From: Opitutales bacterium
GTDB lineage: Bacteria > Verrucomicrobiota > Verrucomicrobiia > Opitutales > T3Sed10-336
Direction: 5' to 3'
DNA length: 54,084 bases
Assembly (NCBI GenBank): GCA_022565335.1
Contig: JAIUMY010000009.1
Coordinates: 1 to 54,084 of the forward strand
A model generated the notes under the pieces. That model was not told the DNA's origin and did no database searches. It saw only the letters and a program-made list of their open reading frames with translations. Below, piece by piece: positions 45,981 through 54,084 of the stretch. The first letter of the stretch is position 1. Each line of letters starts with the position of its first letter. The translations under genes and the position numbers were made by a program.

Positions 45981-46977
45981 ATGAGGAGACCCCCGCGGTC
46001 GCAAAGCTTGCCATGTCATTGAGAAAACCCACCGCATTGCGAATCAATGGGTAGGCTAACGCACAGCCTGTACCCTCTCCCAAACGCAAGTCAAGAGACA
46101 GTAGTGGGTCCACCCCCAGAAACTCCAGTAAATGACGATGCCCCGCCTCCGCACTGGCGTGGCAAAAAATCGCCTGCGGACGAAGGCCAGGCTCACGGGA
46201 AACCGCCACCAAAAAAGCACAACTGGCAATAAACCCGTCCACCAGAAGAACCATGCCGTGCTCCGCCGCTTCTTCCATTGCTCCGCACATCTGCGCAATT
46301 TCAAACCCGCCAAATGTCTGCAAAATCTGCTCCGGACTTTCCATTGCCCCGTGAAAGCCCATGCACTCCGCCAAAATCTTTTTCTTCGCCTGAAGTTGCC
46401 ATTCAACCAACCCTGTTCCTCGGCCCACACATTGTTCCAAAGGAAACTTTCCGAGTAAGCTCATTATAAGCGATGCGGAAGACGTATTGCCAATGCCCAT
46501 CTCCCCGAAACCGACCACATTGCAACCATCCGCCACTACCCTTCGGAGAATTTCCCGTCCCTTCTCCATTGACTCTTCCATTTGCCCTTTGGTCATTGCG
46601 GGCCCGCGCCGGAAGTTTTTGGTCCCGTAATCAACCTTTGCCGAAACAAGCGCTGGATGAGGGGAAAAATCTTCTTTTACCCCCGCATCAATCACTTTCA
46701 GGGCAATTTCATTTTGCGTACAAAAAACATTGATCGCCGCGCCTCCTGCCAAAAAATTCTTCACCATTTGGGCGGTCACTTCCTGCGGGTAAGCACTCAC
46801 CCCCTCGGTCGTAATGCCATGATCGCCCGCAAACACCAGGATCGTAGGCTTCCGCAAAACCGGTGAACTGGTACCCTGAATAAGGGCCACCTGCCGAGCC
46901 AAAGTTTCAAGCTTCCCCAAAGCCCCCAGGGGTTTGGTTTTGGTATCAATTTTCTTCTTTAGGGCTTGTTCAAGCAT
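45970..46977 (-). CDS. cobT: Nicotinate-nucleotide--dimethylbenzimidazole phosphoribosyltransferase
   Basis: CobT transfers phosphoribose from nicotinate mononucleotide to the lower-ligand base, giving alpha-ribazole phosphate. The 335-residue length is typical. Motifs include VFAGDHGITTEGVSAYPQEVT, GEMGIGNTSSAS and the C-terminal RLGEGTGCALAY with the catalytic Glu. It begins the cobT-cobS-cobC cluster, all overlapping. A 9-bp inverted repeat lies 5 bases ahead of its start codon and could hide the ribosome site. No cobalamin riboswitch is recognisable in the 88-base gap. Confidence 0.95.
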   Translation of the reverse strand: MLEQALKKKIDTKTKPLGALGKLETLARQVALIQGTSSPVLRKPTILVFAGDHGITTEGVSAYPQEVTAQMVKNFLAGGAAINVFCTQNEIALKVIDAGVKEDFSPHPALVSAKVDYGTKNFRRGPAMTKGQMEESMEKGREILRRVVADGCNVVGFGEMGIGNTSSASLIMSLLGKFPLEQCVGRGTGLVEWQLQAKKKILAECMGFHGAMESPEQILQTFGGFEIAQMCGAMEEAAEHGMVLLVDGFIASCAFLVAVSREPGLRPQAIFCHASAEAGHRHLLEFLGVDPLLSLDLRLGEGTGCALAYPLIRNAVGFLNDMASFATAGVSSYEE

Positions 46978-46982
46978 GCCTG

Positions 46983-47019
46983 ATTTTCCCCAACAACAAA
47001 ATCACCACAAGGGGAAAAT
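46983..47019 (-). promoter_or_regulatory. Inverted repeat immediately upstream of cobT
   Basis: The arms ATTTTCCCC and GGGGAAAAT are perfectly complementary over 9 bases with a 19-base spacer. The 3' arm on the cobT mRNA contains GGGGA, the only candidate ribosome site, 5 bases plus the arm tail before the ATG. It could act as a translation operator, or as a terminator for the upstream lipoprotein gene (no T tract). Confidence 0.5.
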
Positions 47020-47065
47020 TCCCCCTTCTCCCAGCTGTTATGCAATTGAGACAAGAAACAAAAGA

Positions 47066-48766
47066 CTAATCCTCAAGCCGGAGATTCAAGCCTAAATCCA
47101 ACAAACGCTCCGCAACCCGAATGGGTCCTAGGTAGCCGATTTCATCATGATTGCTATCCCCCTGCACATCAAAACGCAATTGATCAATAGCCTCCTCATT
47201 CCCCCAAAACCTTTTCTGCCCAGTGGCGCTCGGTGAGCCCAACCCACTTTCATCCCATTCATTGGGCGAAAAAACCCAAACCGCGTAGCGGTCATCCAAA
47301 CCATCCACGTTTTTTTCCAATTTCGCGACAAAGAGGTAATCCTCACCCGCTTCCGCTTCCATTAGATTCTCCCCAAAAGCATGTAACTGCTGTTCATAAA
47401 TCCCCCAACGAAAGGTACCCTCTCCTAAGTTATAATTCCAATGACTCCGATTGTTGGCATTGGTAAAACCGGAAACCCGGTGCAAAGACGCAAACCAAAC
47501 TACCTTTTCCTCTGGCCCTTCACCAAGAGCACGCTCCAGATCCCTATTCGTCCCGGTATACCCTCCTCCAGAACGATCATGCCCAATGGAGTTACCAGAA
47601 CTCTCCAGCCCCACATGGGAAAGAGTCGCTTCACGAACTTCCATATCACCACTGGCAGCCCCCCAAGTGCCCACGGCTCCAGGGATCCTCGGTTCTTGCC
47701 CACCTAAACCACTCTCCTTGTATTCGCCTCGCAATGGATCTTCCCCAATGACAAAATCATCGACCAAAAGAAACAACAGCCGAAACTCCGCAAAGCTTTC
47801 GATAACTTCCTCTTGCTCCGTAAGCAACGCCACCGCTAGCGCCTCTTCCAAAACTTCCCGCTCCTCGTAGTTTTGCGCAATCTGCTGGAGGTAGGACGCG
47901 ATGAAAGGGATTACGGCACCGCCTTTGGACACATCGGGCTTTTCCGCCAATTTCTCCATAATAGCCTTGGCTACGGGAATAATAACGGCTCGATTTTCCT
48001 TCTGAAAAAACTCTCCCGCCTCGGCAAACGCTTCTGTTTCCCATAAAGGAACAAAACGCGACAGAATTCCCCCTAGCTCCGTTGCCAAAGAAACATTCTG
48101 CTCCGCTTCAATCCTTTCCATCAACGAAAGAGAGGCTTTCTCATCCCGCATGCGCAACAAAATTTCGGCGGCCTGTCGAGCCATTTTTGCTTCCTCCGTT
48201 CGCACCACCTGCCGCAAAAGGATCCTGGCCGTCTCACCTCCGTTCAAAAGTTGATCCGAAGCCACCGAGCGAACGGTAGGGCTGGGATCATCCAGCTGGT
48301 TGAGAGCAAAGCGCAATTCAGGCGCCTGCCGACGATGAATCCCCAACTGCCCGGTTAATTCTTCAATTGCTCCGGATTGCCGACGCGCCTCCGGAGCCAT
48401 AAGAAAATCGCGGCCCATTTGCCAAGCCTCGGTAAATGCTGCATTCCGCTGCAATTCTTTCATTTTTTCCAGTATTTCCTTAGCATCCAAGACCTCCCCA
48501 GAAGGCTCTTCCGCCTCCGGTACTTCACGATCATTGGAAGTCCCCTTCTCTTCGGAGCCAACATTCGCCACCTCCACTTCATCTGAATCATTCATGGTTC
48601 CCACTTCCTCGTCATGCCGTTCAGAAAATCCTTCCTCGTCCGCCACCTCGTCAATTCCCTCAGGAGTGGAATCATCCGAAGAACATGCCCCCAAGCCGAT
48701 AGCGACCACCAAAAGAAAAACATACAACAATGAATTGGCCGAGACTTTCCTAATAACACAAAACAT
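47066..48766 (-). CDS. Large lipoprotein with HEAT-like repeats and an unknown C-terminal domain
   Basis: The 566-residue protein has a lipoprotein signal ending in GLGACSSDD (Cys28). A long acidic, low-complexity linker (about 29-95) rich in Glu, Asp and Ser follows. A helical region (about 95-330) shows HEAT-like repeats (for example DDPSPTVRSVASDQLLNGG). The C-terminal 200 residues contain a Trp/Gly/Asn-rich, beta-predicted domain with NNRSHWNYNLGEG and DRYAVWVFSPNEWDESG, resembling LamG-like or sugar-binding sandwiches of Verrucomicrobiota. I cannot name the family. It lies upstream of cobT but is separated by an inverted repeat. Confidence 0.7.
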   Translation of the reverse strand: MFCVIRKVSANSLLYVFLLVVAIGLGACSSDDSTPEGIDEVADEEGFSERHDEEVGTMNDSDEVEVANVGSEEKGTSNDREVPEAEEPSGEVLDAKEILEKMKELQRNAAFTEAWQMGRDFLMAPEARRQSGAIEELTGQLGIHRRQAPELRFALNQLDDPSPTVRSVASDQLLNGGETARILLRQVVRTEEAKMARQAAEILLRMRDEKASLSLMERIEAEQNVSLATELGGILSRFVPLWETEAFAEAGEFFQKENRAVIIPVAKAIMEKLAEKPDVSKGGAVIPFIASYLQQIAQNYEEREVLEEALAVALLTEQEEVIESFAEFRLLFLLVDDFVIGEDPLRGEYKESGLGGQEPRIPGAVGTWGAASGDMEVREATLSHVGLESSGNSIGHDRSGGGYTGTNRDLERALGEGPEEKVVWFASLHRVSGFTNANNRSHWNYNLGEGTFRWGIYEQQLHAFGENLMEAEAGEDYLFVAKLEKNVDGLDDRYAVWVFSPNEWDESGLGSPSATGQKRFWGNEEAIDQLRFDVQGDSNHDEIGYLGPIRVAERLLDLGLNLRLED

Positions 48767-48835
48767 ACCTAAACTTACCTACCCAAACCCTGTGTCGCAA
48801 CAATAGAAGAAAAAAACCACCCCGCAGCACCCCAT

Positions 48836-48865
48836 ACCGTCAATAGTCAAGGGCCAGGAGTCTAA
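48836..48865 (+). repeat. ACCGTCAATAGTCAAGGGCC extragenic repeat between the heparinase-like and lipoprotein genes
   Basis: The first 20 bases match the consensus head exactly. It sits in the 155-bp gap between the lipoprotein start and the heparinase-like stop, 16 kb from the RAYT gene. The rest of the gap shows no gene. Confidence 0.68.
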
Positions 48866-48921
48866 AACACAAGAACGTGGTCAAATGCCAACGACCCACG
48901 GAGAACTGAGGATTACACCAC

Positions 48922-51210
48922 TTATTCTCTCTCGAAAATCGCTCTGGCCATAGTTTTGTCCGCCGCCAGAAAAGACACCTCGGCATGTTCTCCCAGCGGC
49001 TGTCCGATTGCGGGTCGAGGGCTTTCCCAACGAACAAAGCGATAGCCCGGAGCCGCTTCCGCAGTCCATTCCACTTTTTCTCCGGGCTGGACAGTCCCCT
49101 GTTCCCCCAATACTCGTCCCGCACCTGCCGGAACGACCTCCGCTTGCACCGAAATTTCCGTCTCCCAATCAGATACCAAAATCCGATCTTCCATGACCGC
49201 ATACCGGCGTTGCCCCACCCGAAAAATGGGTTGCGGATCAGTCCGTTCCAACTCTTCTTCAGCCCGCTCAGCACCTTTGGCCAACAACTGAAAACTAACT
49301 AAAAATCTAGTCTCCCCATTGGATCCGCGTAACAGCAAGCGATGGTTCTTCGCATATTCTTCCCCATTGAAACGAATCCCTCCGGCACGCTCGTAGGTCG
49401 TGACTTCCAGCTGGGGATTCGCCGGATAATGAACCAAACCCTGCAAACGAGCTCCACCGGGAGCTGTGATTGTGAAGTTTCGAGGCCCCACCTCAAGCTC
49501 ATTCATCTCGGGAATATTCAACTGCCAAAGATCCCCGTTCTCAGAATCGTCCGCCACTAACATAAACGCACTCAGCCCCTCTCCGGCGTCGGGTGAAAAA
49601 TCAGCCATCAGCATTCGTTGATGCCCCTCTACCTCAGCGGAAGAGCCCTTTAGCGAAACAGAACCACTACCATCTTCAAGGATTCGTACAAATTCCAATT
49701 CCCCTGAACTCCTGGCACTCACGCCCTCGGCCAAGGAAGCCTCGTTTACCACGATGCTTTGCCCCTCTTGGTCCGTTGTTCGGCCAGCCCCCGTTGTAAA
49801 AAATCCGCCCTCACCAACAATTCGTAAACTCCCAATATCCGCCCCAAAATGGGTTTGTCGCAGAACCCCCCGTTGGCGCGCCGTTAAGCCCACCAGCACG
49901 TCCCTGTCTCCATCAAAGCTGTTCCGCAGGAAAACCGTGCCCGTCGGAGCATCAAGATACCCTAATCCCCAATCTTCATCCGGATGAACCGATTCGACCT
50001 CTTCAGGGTAGAAAAGGTAAGCCCAAACCGTCCCCGCCGCCTCTACTCCATAAAGCTGTGCTCCATCGGCACCAAAGAACTGATCCCAATGCCAACGATA
50101 CCCGGCCAAAAATTCAGGGTCGGTATAAGGAAAAGCCAAGGCCATCTCCCCTCTTTCGACATAGTAGGGATTGTCGTTGGTAAAATCGAGTTTCACGCCG
50201 TAATTCCGTTTTTCCGGGAAAAACTCCGAATTTGAGGAAGGAATTTTGACCGCATTGTAGGCAATTTGCCAAAGATTGAAACGGGTAGCGGGCACATCTT
50301 TACGGATGTCCACTTGCAGATTGTTCTCCGCCGCTATTAAAAATGGAGCAACCAAACGCCAGGGATACATCATATACCCCTGCCCTTCGGCATTGACTCC
50401 GCGTCCTCCCGGTTCCGCCGTCAACGCAGAGGTGAAATACCCTGCCAGGTTGTCGTAAGACGCCTGAAACCATCGCGGATCGAGCCCCGGACTCTCGTGG
50501 AAAGGATTCATTGGATCTTTCGGCAGATCAATCATATCCGCCACCTCAACAATCGGCTCATCCGAAGCGAGAAAGGCAATTCCAGCCCCGGCAAAACGAA
50601 TCCCCCGCCAGTTATTCGCCCAACCACGACTGGGAAAGCCCCGCCCCCAGTCGTGCAATTGCATACGCCCCTGCCGACTTAACTCCAGGGAAATCTCCCG
50701 CCGGTATTCCTCTGGCCACGCATGGTAGCACCAATCATAGGCAATCGCCACACTGTAGGAGCCCTGCGTCAAATTCAATTGCCGGTTATTGTTGGAATAC
50801 CACACCGCGTGACGGCCTTCCGCACGCCGGAGGTTTTCCACTGCCTCTCGAGCGCGATCCGCCCATACCTGATCCCCCGTTAAAACGTATAAAAATGCCC
50901 GAACTCTCGCGAGGGTTCCCTGATCATAGCCATTACTCTCTTCAAAGTCCCAATTGGCCAGGGTTTCCATGACAGGGATCATCTCCTTGAACGGCGAACG
51001 CTCAGCTCTTGCCCGAAGTTCAGGAATATCTTCCTGACGAAAGAACAAACGTGGGTGTTCGCGATTAAGAAAAGCCTGACTGAATTCCACCTTCTCCTGA
51101 ACGTTATCCTGAACCGGCAGCCAAGTGTTGTTCGTCAAGGGAGGATCGCCCCAAAGACTCGCGGCGAGAAACAAACAAAGAAAAAAAGAAAAATATGGTT
51201 TGGGGGGCAT
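48922..51210 (-). CDS. Secreted heparinase II/III-like protein with C-terminal repeat domain
   Basis: The 762-residue protein has a signal peptide (residues 1-21) and an N-terminal alpha/alpha-barrel (about 45-390) with HPRLFFRQEDIPELRARAE. This resembles the heparinase II/III and alginate-lyase group that cleaves uronic-acid polysaccharides. Candidate catalytic residues include Tyr in GSYSVAIAYDWCYH and the Asn/Arg of GWANNWRG. A beta-sandwich part (about 430-670) follows. The last 75 residues (GRVLGEQGTVQPGEKVEW, then GYRFVRWE) form an InlB-type bacterial repeat. The polysaccharide substrate is unknown, as no sulfatase or SusD-like gene is adjacent. Confidence 0.82.
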   Translation of the reverse strand: MPPKPYFSFFLCLFLAASLWGDPPLTNNTWLPVQDNVQEKVEFSQAFLNREHPRLFFRQEDIPELRARAERSPFKEMIPVMETLANWDFEESNGYDQGTLARVRAFLYVLTGDQVWADRAREAVENLRRAEGRHAVWYSNNNRQLNLTQGSYSVAIAYDWCYHAWPEEYRREISLELSRQGRMQLHDWGRGFPSRGWANNWRGIRFAGAGIAFLASDEPIVEVADMIDLPKDPMNPFHESPGLDPRWFQASYDNLAGYFTSALTAEPGGRGVNAEGQGYMMYPWRLVAPFLIAAENNLQVDIRKDVPATRFNLWQIAYNAVKIPSSNSEFFPEKRNYGVKLDFTNDNPYYVERGEMALAFPYTDPEFLAGYRWHWDQFFGADGAQLYGVEAAGTVWAYLFYPEEVESVHPDEDWGLGYLDAPTGTVFLRNSFDGDRDVLVGLTARQRGVLRQTHFGADIGSLRIVGEGGFFTTGAGRTTDQEGQSIVVNEASLAEGVSARSSGELEFVRILEDGSGSVSLKGSSAEVEGHQRMLMADFSPDAGEGLSAFMLVADDSENGDLWQLNIPEMNELEVGPRNFTITAPGGARLQGLVHYPANPQLEVTTYERAGGIRFNGEEYAKNHRLLLRGSNGETRFLVSFQLLAKGAERAEEELERTDPQPIFRVGQRRYAVMEDRILVSDWETEISVQAEVVPAGAGRVLGEQGTVQPGEKVEWTAEAAPGYRFVRWESPRPAIGQPLGEHAEVSFLAADKTMARAIFERE

Positions 51211-51261
51211 AAATAAAAAAATCTATAACGAGTCGACCCTGGAAGAAAGAGAAAGTTCACC

Positions 51262-53376
51262 CTATCCGTGCATTTCCTCAATAAATTGATTCAGAAACCG
51301 CGCCGCCTTAGCCGGTCCTATACCCGGCAGACCGATGGCATCTTCCTTGGTACGGGGACGATTCCGGGCCAATTCCCTTAGAGTCTGATTAGTAAAGACC
51401 ACATAGACCGGCACGTTTTGCTCCCTCGCGATTTCCTTTCGGACTTCCTTGAGCCGATCAAATAATTCGTCCTCCTCCTGCGACGGCGGCTGTTCAGTTC
51501 CGTCCGCCGACAAAGCGAAAGCCTCGGAAGGGACTTTCTTTGTCTTCTTCTGCCTACTGGGCCAACTCAAGCGCACTTCCTCCGCACCCGTCATCGCCCG
51601 ATGCCCTTTTTCTGTCAAAAACAGCAAAGGAAAACGTCCTTGGGCCACCTCGATCAATCCGGACTCCTCCATTTCCCGGAAAAGCTCATTAACGTATTTA
51701 GCCCCCTCTTTGCGCAAAAGCCCATAAGTACTCAATTGATCAAGCCCCGCTGAAATGATCTCCTGGGAACGACTGCCGAGGAGCATTTGCACGACCCTTC
51801 CCCGCCCAAAACGCCCTTCCCACTGATGCTGTCCCACTCGATTACACATGCGTGCCACCCCACTCAACGCCTTTACGAGAATCTCCTTTTCCTCCGGTGT
51901 CGGATCCCTCAAAAGATGACTTTCATAGCGTCGGCAAGCGTCACAATTCCCACACTCCTCCGGATCCGGCTCGCCAAAATAGGAACGTATCCACGCCTGT
52001 CGACAATCACGCGAATAGGCCATACTTATCATCGCCTGAAGTTTCGACCGGTCACGGCGCTCCTTTTCCTCCAAAGCCTCACGGTCCAGAGGAATATCCG
52101 CCGGGGCCAAGTCAGGATTGAGTAGGCGCGATCCTCTTATCCGTTTTCCCGGAATATCAAAACGCTCGATAATCCGATTACGTACCAAAACACTCAACGA
52201 GGTATTTACCGCCATCGGATTGGTTCCTTTTTCAAATTTATCGATCAGCTCCTGATTGGATAAAAAAACTTCATTCCCCTCATCCCGCAGATTCCGCAAC
52301 TCCCGATACACTTGTTGAATAAGAGTGAGCGAAGGGTTGGACCCTTCAATAAAAAATTCCTGCACCTTGGTGTCCGCAAAATTGAAGAGCAACTCACACA
52401 CCGCCGGTTCCCCATCCCGCCCGGCGCGGCCCGCTTCCTGATAATAGGCTTCCACACTGCCCGGAACCTGATAATGCACCACAAAACGAATATCCGCCCG
52501 GTCAATGCCCATACCAAAAGCATTCGTCGCTACCGCTACATCGGCCTTCCCAGTCATAAACTCCGTTTGGGCCGCCTCCCGGGCCTTATCATCCATGCCT
52601 CCATGATAAGCAACTAGAGGCACTTTCTCCGCCCGCAATTGATCCGCAACCGATTCCACCTTCTTTCGTGTCGCACAATACACAATGCCAACCCGGTTCT
52701 TTCGAACCAGATCCAGAATTCGCTCCATTTTTTCCCCTTCACCCCCCACTTGATTTATCCGCAAGCTCAGATTCGGACGGGAAAACCCGGCCACAAAAAT
52801 CCGCGGATCCCGCAGTTCCAGATGCGTTTCAATATCCGCCCGCACCTCCGGTGTCGCCGTCGCCGTGAAAGCCGCCACCTGAGGATGCCCCAAAGCCTTC
52901 AAGGCCCTCCCCAACCGCAAGTAATCCGGACGAAAATCATGCCCCCATTGCGAAAGACAATGGGCCTCGTCCACCGCAAAAAACGAAATCGGCACATTTT
53001 GCATCCGCCGCATGAACCCCTCCGCACGAAAACGCTCGGGAGCGACATAAATCAACTTGTAGCGCCCGACTTCCATACCCTCGATCCGCTCCCGATACTC
53101 CGCCTGACTGAGGGTACTGTTGATGAATGTCGCCGGGATGTTTTTCTGATCCAAGGCATCCACCTGGTCTTTCATCAAGGCAATCAAAGGCGAGACCACC
53201 ATTGTCACCCCCTCTTTGATTAGCGCCGGAAGTTGATAGCAAAGCGATTTTCCTCCCCCGGTCGGCTTAACCACCAAAGTATCCCGCCCATTCAAAATTG
53301 ATTCCACAATTTCCTGCTGAGCTTCCAAAAACTGCCCAAAGCCAAAATATTTCTGCAAAGCCTCGTGAACATTCAT
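51262..53376 (-). CDS. recQ: ATP-dependent DNA helicase RecQ
   Basis: RecQ unwinds DNA in repair and recombination. The 704-residue protein has motif I TGGGKSLCYQLPAL, DEAH-box AVDEAHCLSQWGHDFRPDY, motif III FTATATP, and motif VI QEAGRAGRDGEP. The RQC zinc site follows with CGNCDACRRYE near residue 475, then a winged helix. A C-terminal HRDC domain (about 620-704, VPVYVVFTNQTLRELARN) completes it. Its length and domain order are those of full bacterial RecQ. The next gene upstream on this strand is a broken RAYT copy. Confidence 0.96.
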   Translation of the reverse strand: MNVHEALQKYFGFGQFLEAQQEIVESILNGRDTLVVKPTGGGKSLCYQLPALIKEGVTMVVSPLIALMKDQVDALDQKNIPATFINSTLSQAEYRERIEGMEVGRYKLIYVAPERFRAEGFMRRMQNVPISFFAVDEAHCLSQWGHDFRPDYLRLGRALKALGHPQVAAFTATATPEVRADIETHLELRDPRIFVAGFSRPNLSLRINQVGGEGEKMERILDLVRKNRVGIVYCATRKKVESVADQLRAEKVPLVAYHGGMDDKAREAAQTEFMTGKADVAVATNAFGMGIDRADIRFVVHYQVPGSVEAYYQEAGRAGRDGEPAVCELLFNFADTKVQEFFIEGSNPSLTLIQQVYRELRNLRDEGNEVFLSNQELIDKFEKGTNPMAVNTSLSVLVRNRIIERFDIPGKRIRGSRLLNPDLAPADIPLDREALEEKERRDRSKLQAMISMAYSRDCRQAWIRSYFGEPDPEECGNCDACRRYESHLLRDPTPEEKEILVKALSGVARMCNRVGQHQWEGRFGRGRVVQMLLGSRSQEIISAGLDQLSTYGLLRKEGAKYVNELFREMEESGLIEVAQGRFPLLFLTEKGHRAMTGAEEVRLSWPSRQKKTKKVPSEAFALSADGTEQPPSQEEDELFDRLKEVRKEIAREQNVPVYVVFTNQTLRELARNRPRTKEDAIGLPGIGPAKAARFLNQFIEEMHG

Positions 53377-53502
53377 ACACTACTTAGTGACAAAGATACT
53401 CCATTCAATCCAGCTTTTCTTGCAAAAAAATCAAAACCTCTACCACCACCACGGTTGGTCTTTTCAAATTTCCCGCATAGGATAACCGCCCAATCCCTCA
53501 GA

Positions 53503-54084
53503 CTACCCTCCTTTACTGCGGCGGCATTTTTTTTGCCCCGAAAAAAGGTCCCGGTAAAGTTCCGGCGGTCCTGATTTGCCAAATTCCTGAAATCCCTTAA
53601 CCCATTTCCCGACAAAAGTCTTCGTCCCCAGAACAAGACCATCCGAAAAAGCACAAAATAAGCGCCACCCTTTTGGTTTCTCCACCCCATCCCTTTGGCG
53701 CTGGGCCAAAATCTGAGCCATTTCCTCCTTCGCCCCATCTCCCCCGGACTGCCCCAGTAGCAGCAACCGATACTCCCGCAAAACCTCTTTACCCCATTCA
53801 TCCCCTCGTAATCCCCGCAAAATGTCCACCAACCGTGCCTGTGGCTCCCCCTCCTTCTCCCCTTCCCCGTACCCACTAAAAGCATAATCGCGAGGATCCT
53901 ACCCAAAGCCCCCCCGCCCCGGATTCAAATCAATATACGCCGCCATCACCAACAAAGCCGTCCCGCTCCCCTGTACCAGCACACTCTTAAAACGGTCACT
54001 CCATAGCGGTCCATACCGGTCATGATTGGCATTGTACCAAATGCTCACCTGTTGCTTGTAAATCTTCACAAACGCCGACAAATC
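53503..54084 (-). pseudogene. Second RAYT transposase copy, interrupted by a TAG and cut by the window end
   Basis: The minus-strand frame 53902-54084 and the frame 53503-53901 together align with residues about 134-325 of the RAYT at 31680, separated only by an in-frame TAG at 53899-53901. The block 53820-54084 matches 31991-32255 in length without gaps, with about 12 differences by eye, while the C-terminal part diverges strongly. The stop depends on one base that falls in a cluster of five transversions (53901-53918), so an assembly error is possible. The N-terminal half lies outside the window. Confidence 0.75.

Noticed and set aside
46978-47065. Possible cobalamin riboswitch ahead of cobT
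   Set aside because: At 88 bases the gap is too short for the aptamer and the B12-box pattern is missing; only a simple inverted repeat is present.

Overview
The window looks like a chromosomal segment of a free-living, aerobic to microaerophilic Gram-negative bacterium, most likely a member of the Verrucomicrobiota (Opitutae/Puniceicoccales-like). That placement is inference. It rests on the mix of families: a cbb3 oxidase with fused CcoN and CcoO, a RAYT-type transposase with scattered extragenic repeats, an unusually long and divergent adenylosuccinate synthetase, a secreted heparinase-like protein, isolated infC and rpsR genes, and moderate GC content. No 16S rRNA gene is present to settle it.

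Layout. 1-5.1 kb: tRNA-Leu(CAG), msrA and a TesA-like esterase diverging from a YbbA/YbbP-type ABC exporter. 5.1-16.5 kb: a run of conserved single-copy genes (mscS, a cNMP-sensing histidine kinase, a Nif3-like protein, aroQ, trpS, an MFS transporter, surE, an orphan GspF/PilC homologue, rpsR, tsaC/sua5, a YjbQ-like protein, a DUF2007-like protein, an rRNA methyltransferase and marC). 16.5-20.5 kb: an orphan pseudopilin, a 497-bp gene-free stretch with DnaA-box-like sequences (candidate oriC), dnaA, a HAD hydrolase and a stand-alone infC. 20.8-27.1 kb: hemB, a GH1 beta-glucosidase, guaB, a divergent purA and an SRAP (HMCES/YedK) gene. 27.1-32.7 kb: a flavocytochrome reductase, an M14 peptidase/CapA gene pair, gene debris and a RAYT transposase flanked by copies of a short extragenic repeat. 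32.7-40.7 kb: a cytochrome cbb3 operon on the minus strand (ccoS, ccoNO fusion, ccoQ, ccoP, ccoG, a ccoH-like gene, ccoI) preceded by a small lipoprotein gene. 40.8-47 kb: an aldo/keto reductase, thiS-apaG-beta-CASP nuclease, a Fur-family regulator with a Fur-like box, and cobT-cobS-cobC for the last steps of cobalamin assembly. 47-54 kb: a large lipoprotein, a secreted heparinase-like protein, recQ and a second, interrupted RAYT copy running off the end.

How the genes work together. guaB and purA sit head to tail and control the two exits from IMP. cobT/S/C overlap and encode nucleotide-loop assembly. The cco cluster holds structural, copper-loading and assembly genes, but with three departures from the textbook set: an N-O fusion, a mono-haem CcoP and a very short CcoH-like protein. 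The best candidate for something undescribed is the RAYT with a short repeat whose consensus begins ACCGTCAATAGTCAAGGG. The repeat occurs at least five times, always between genes, at four loci. I saw no CRISPR array, prophage, toxin-antitoxin pair or defence island.
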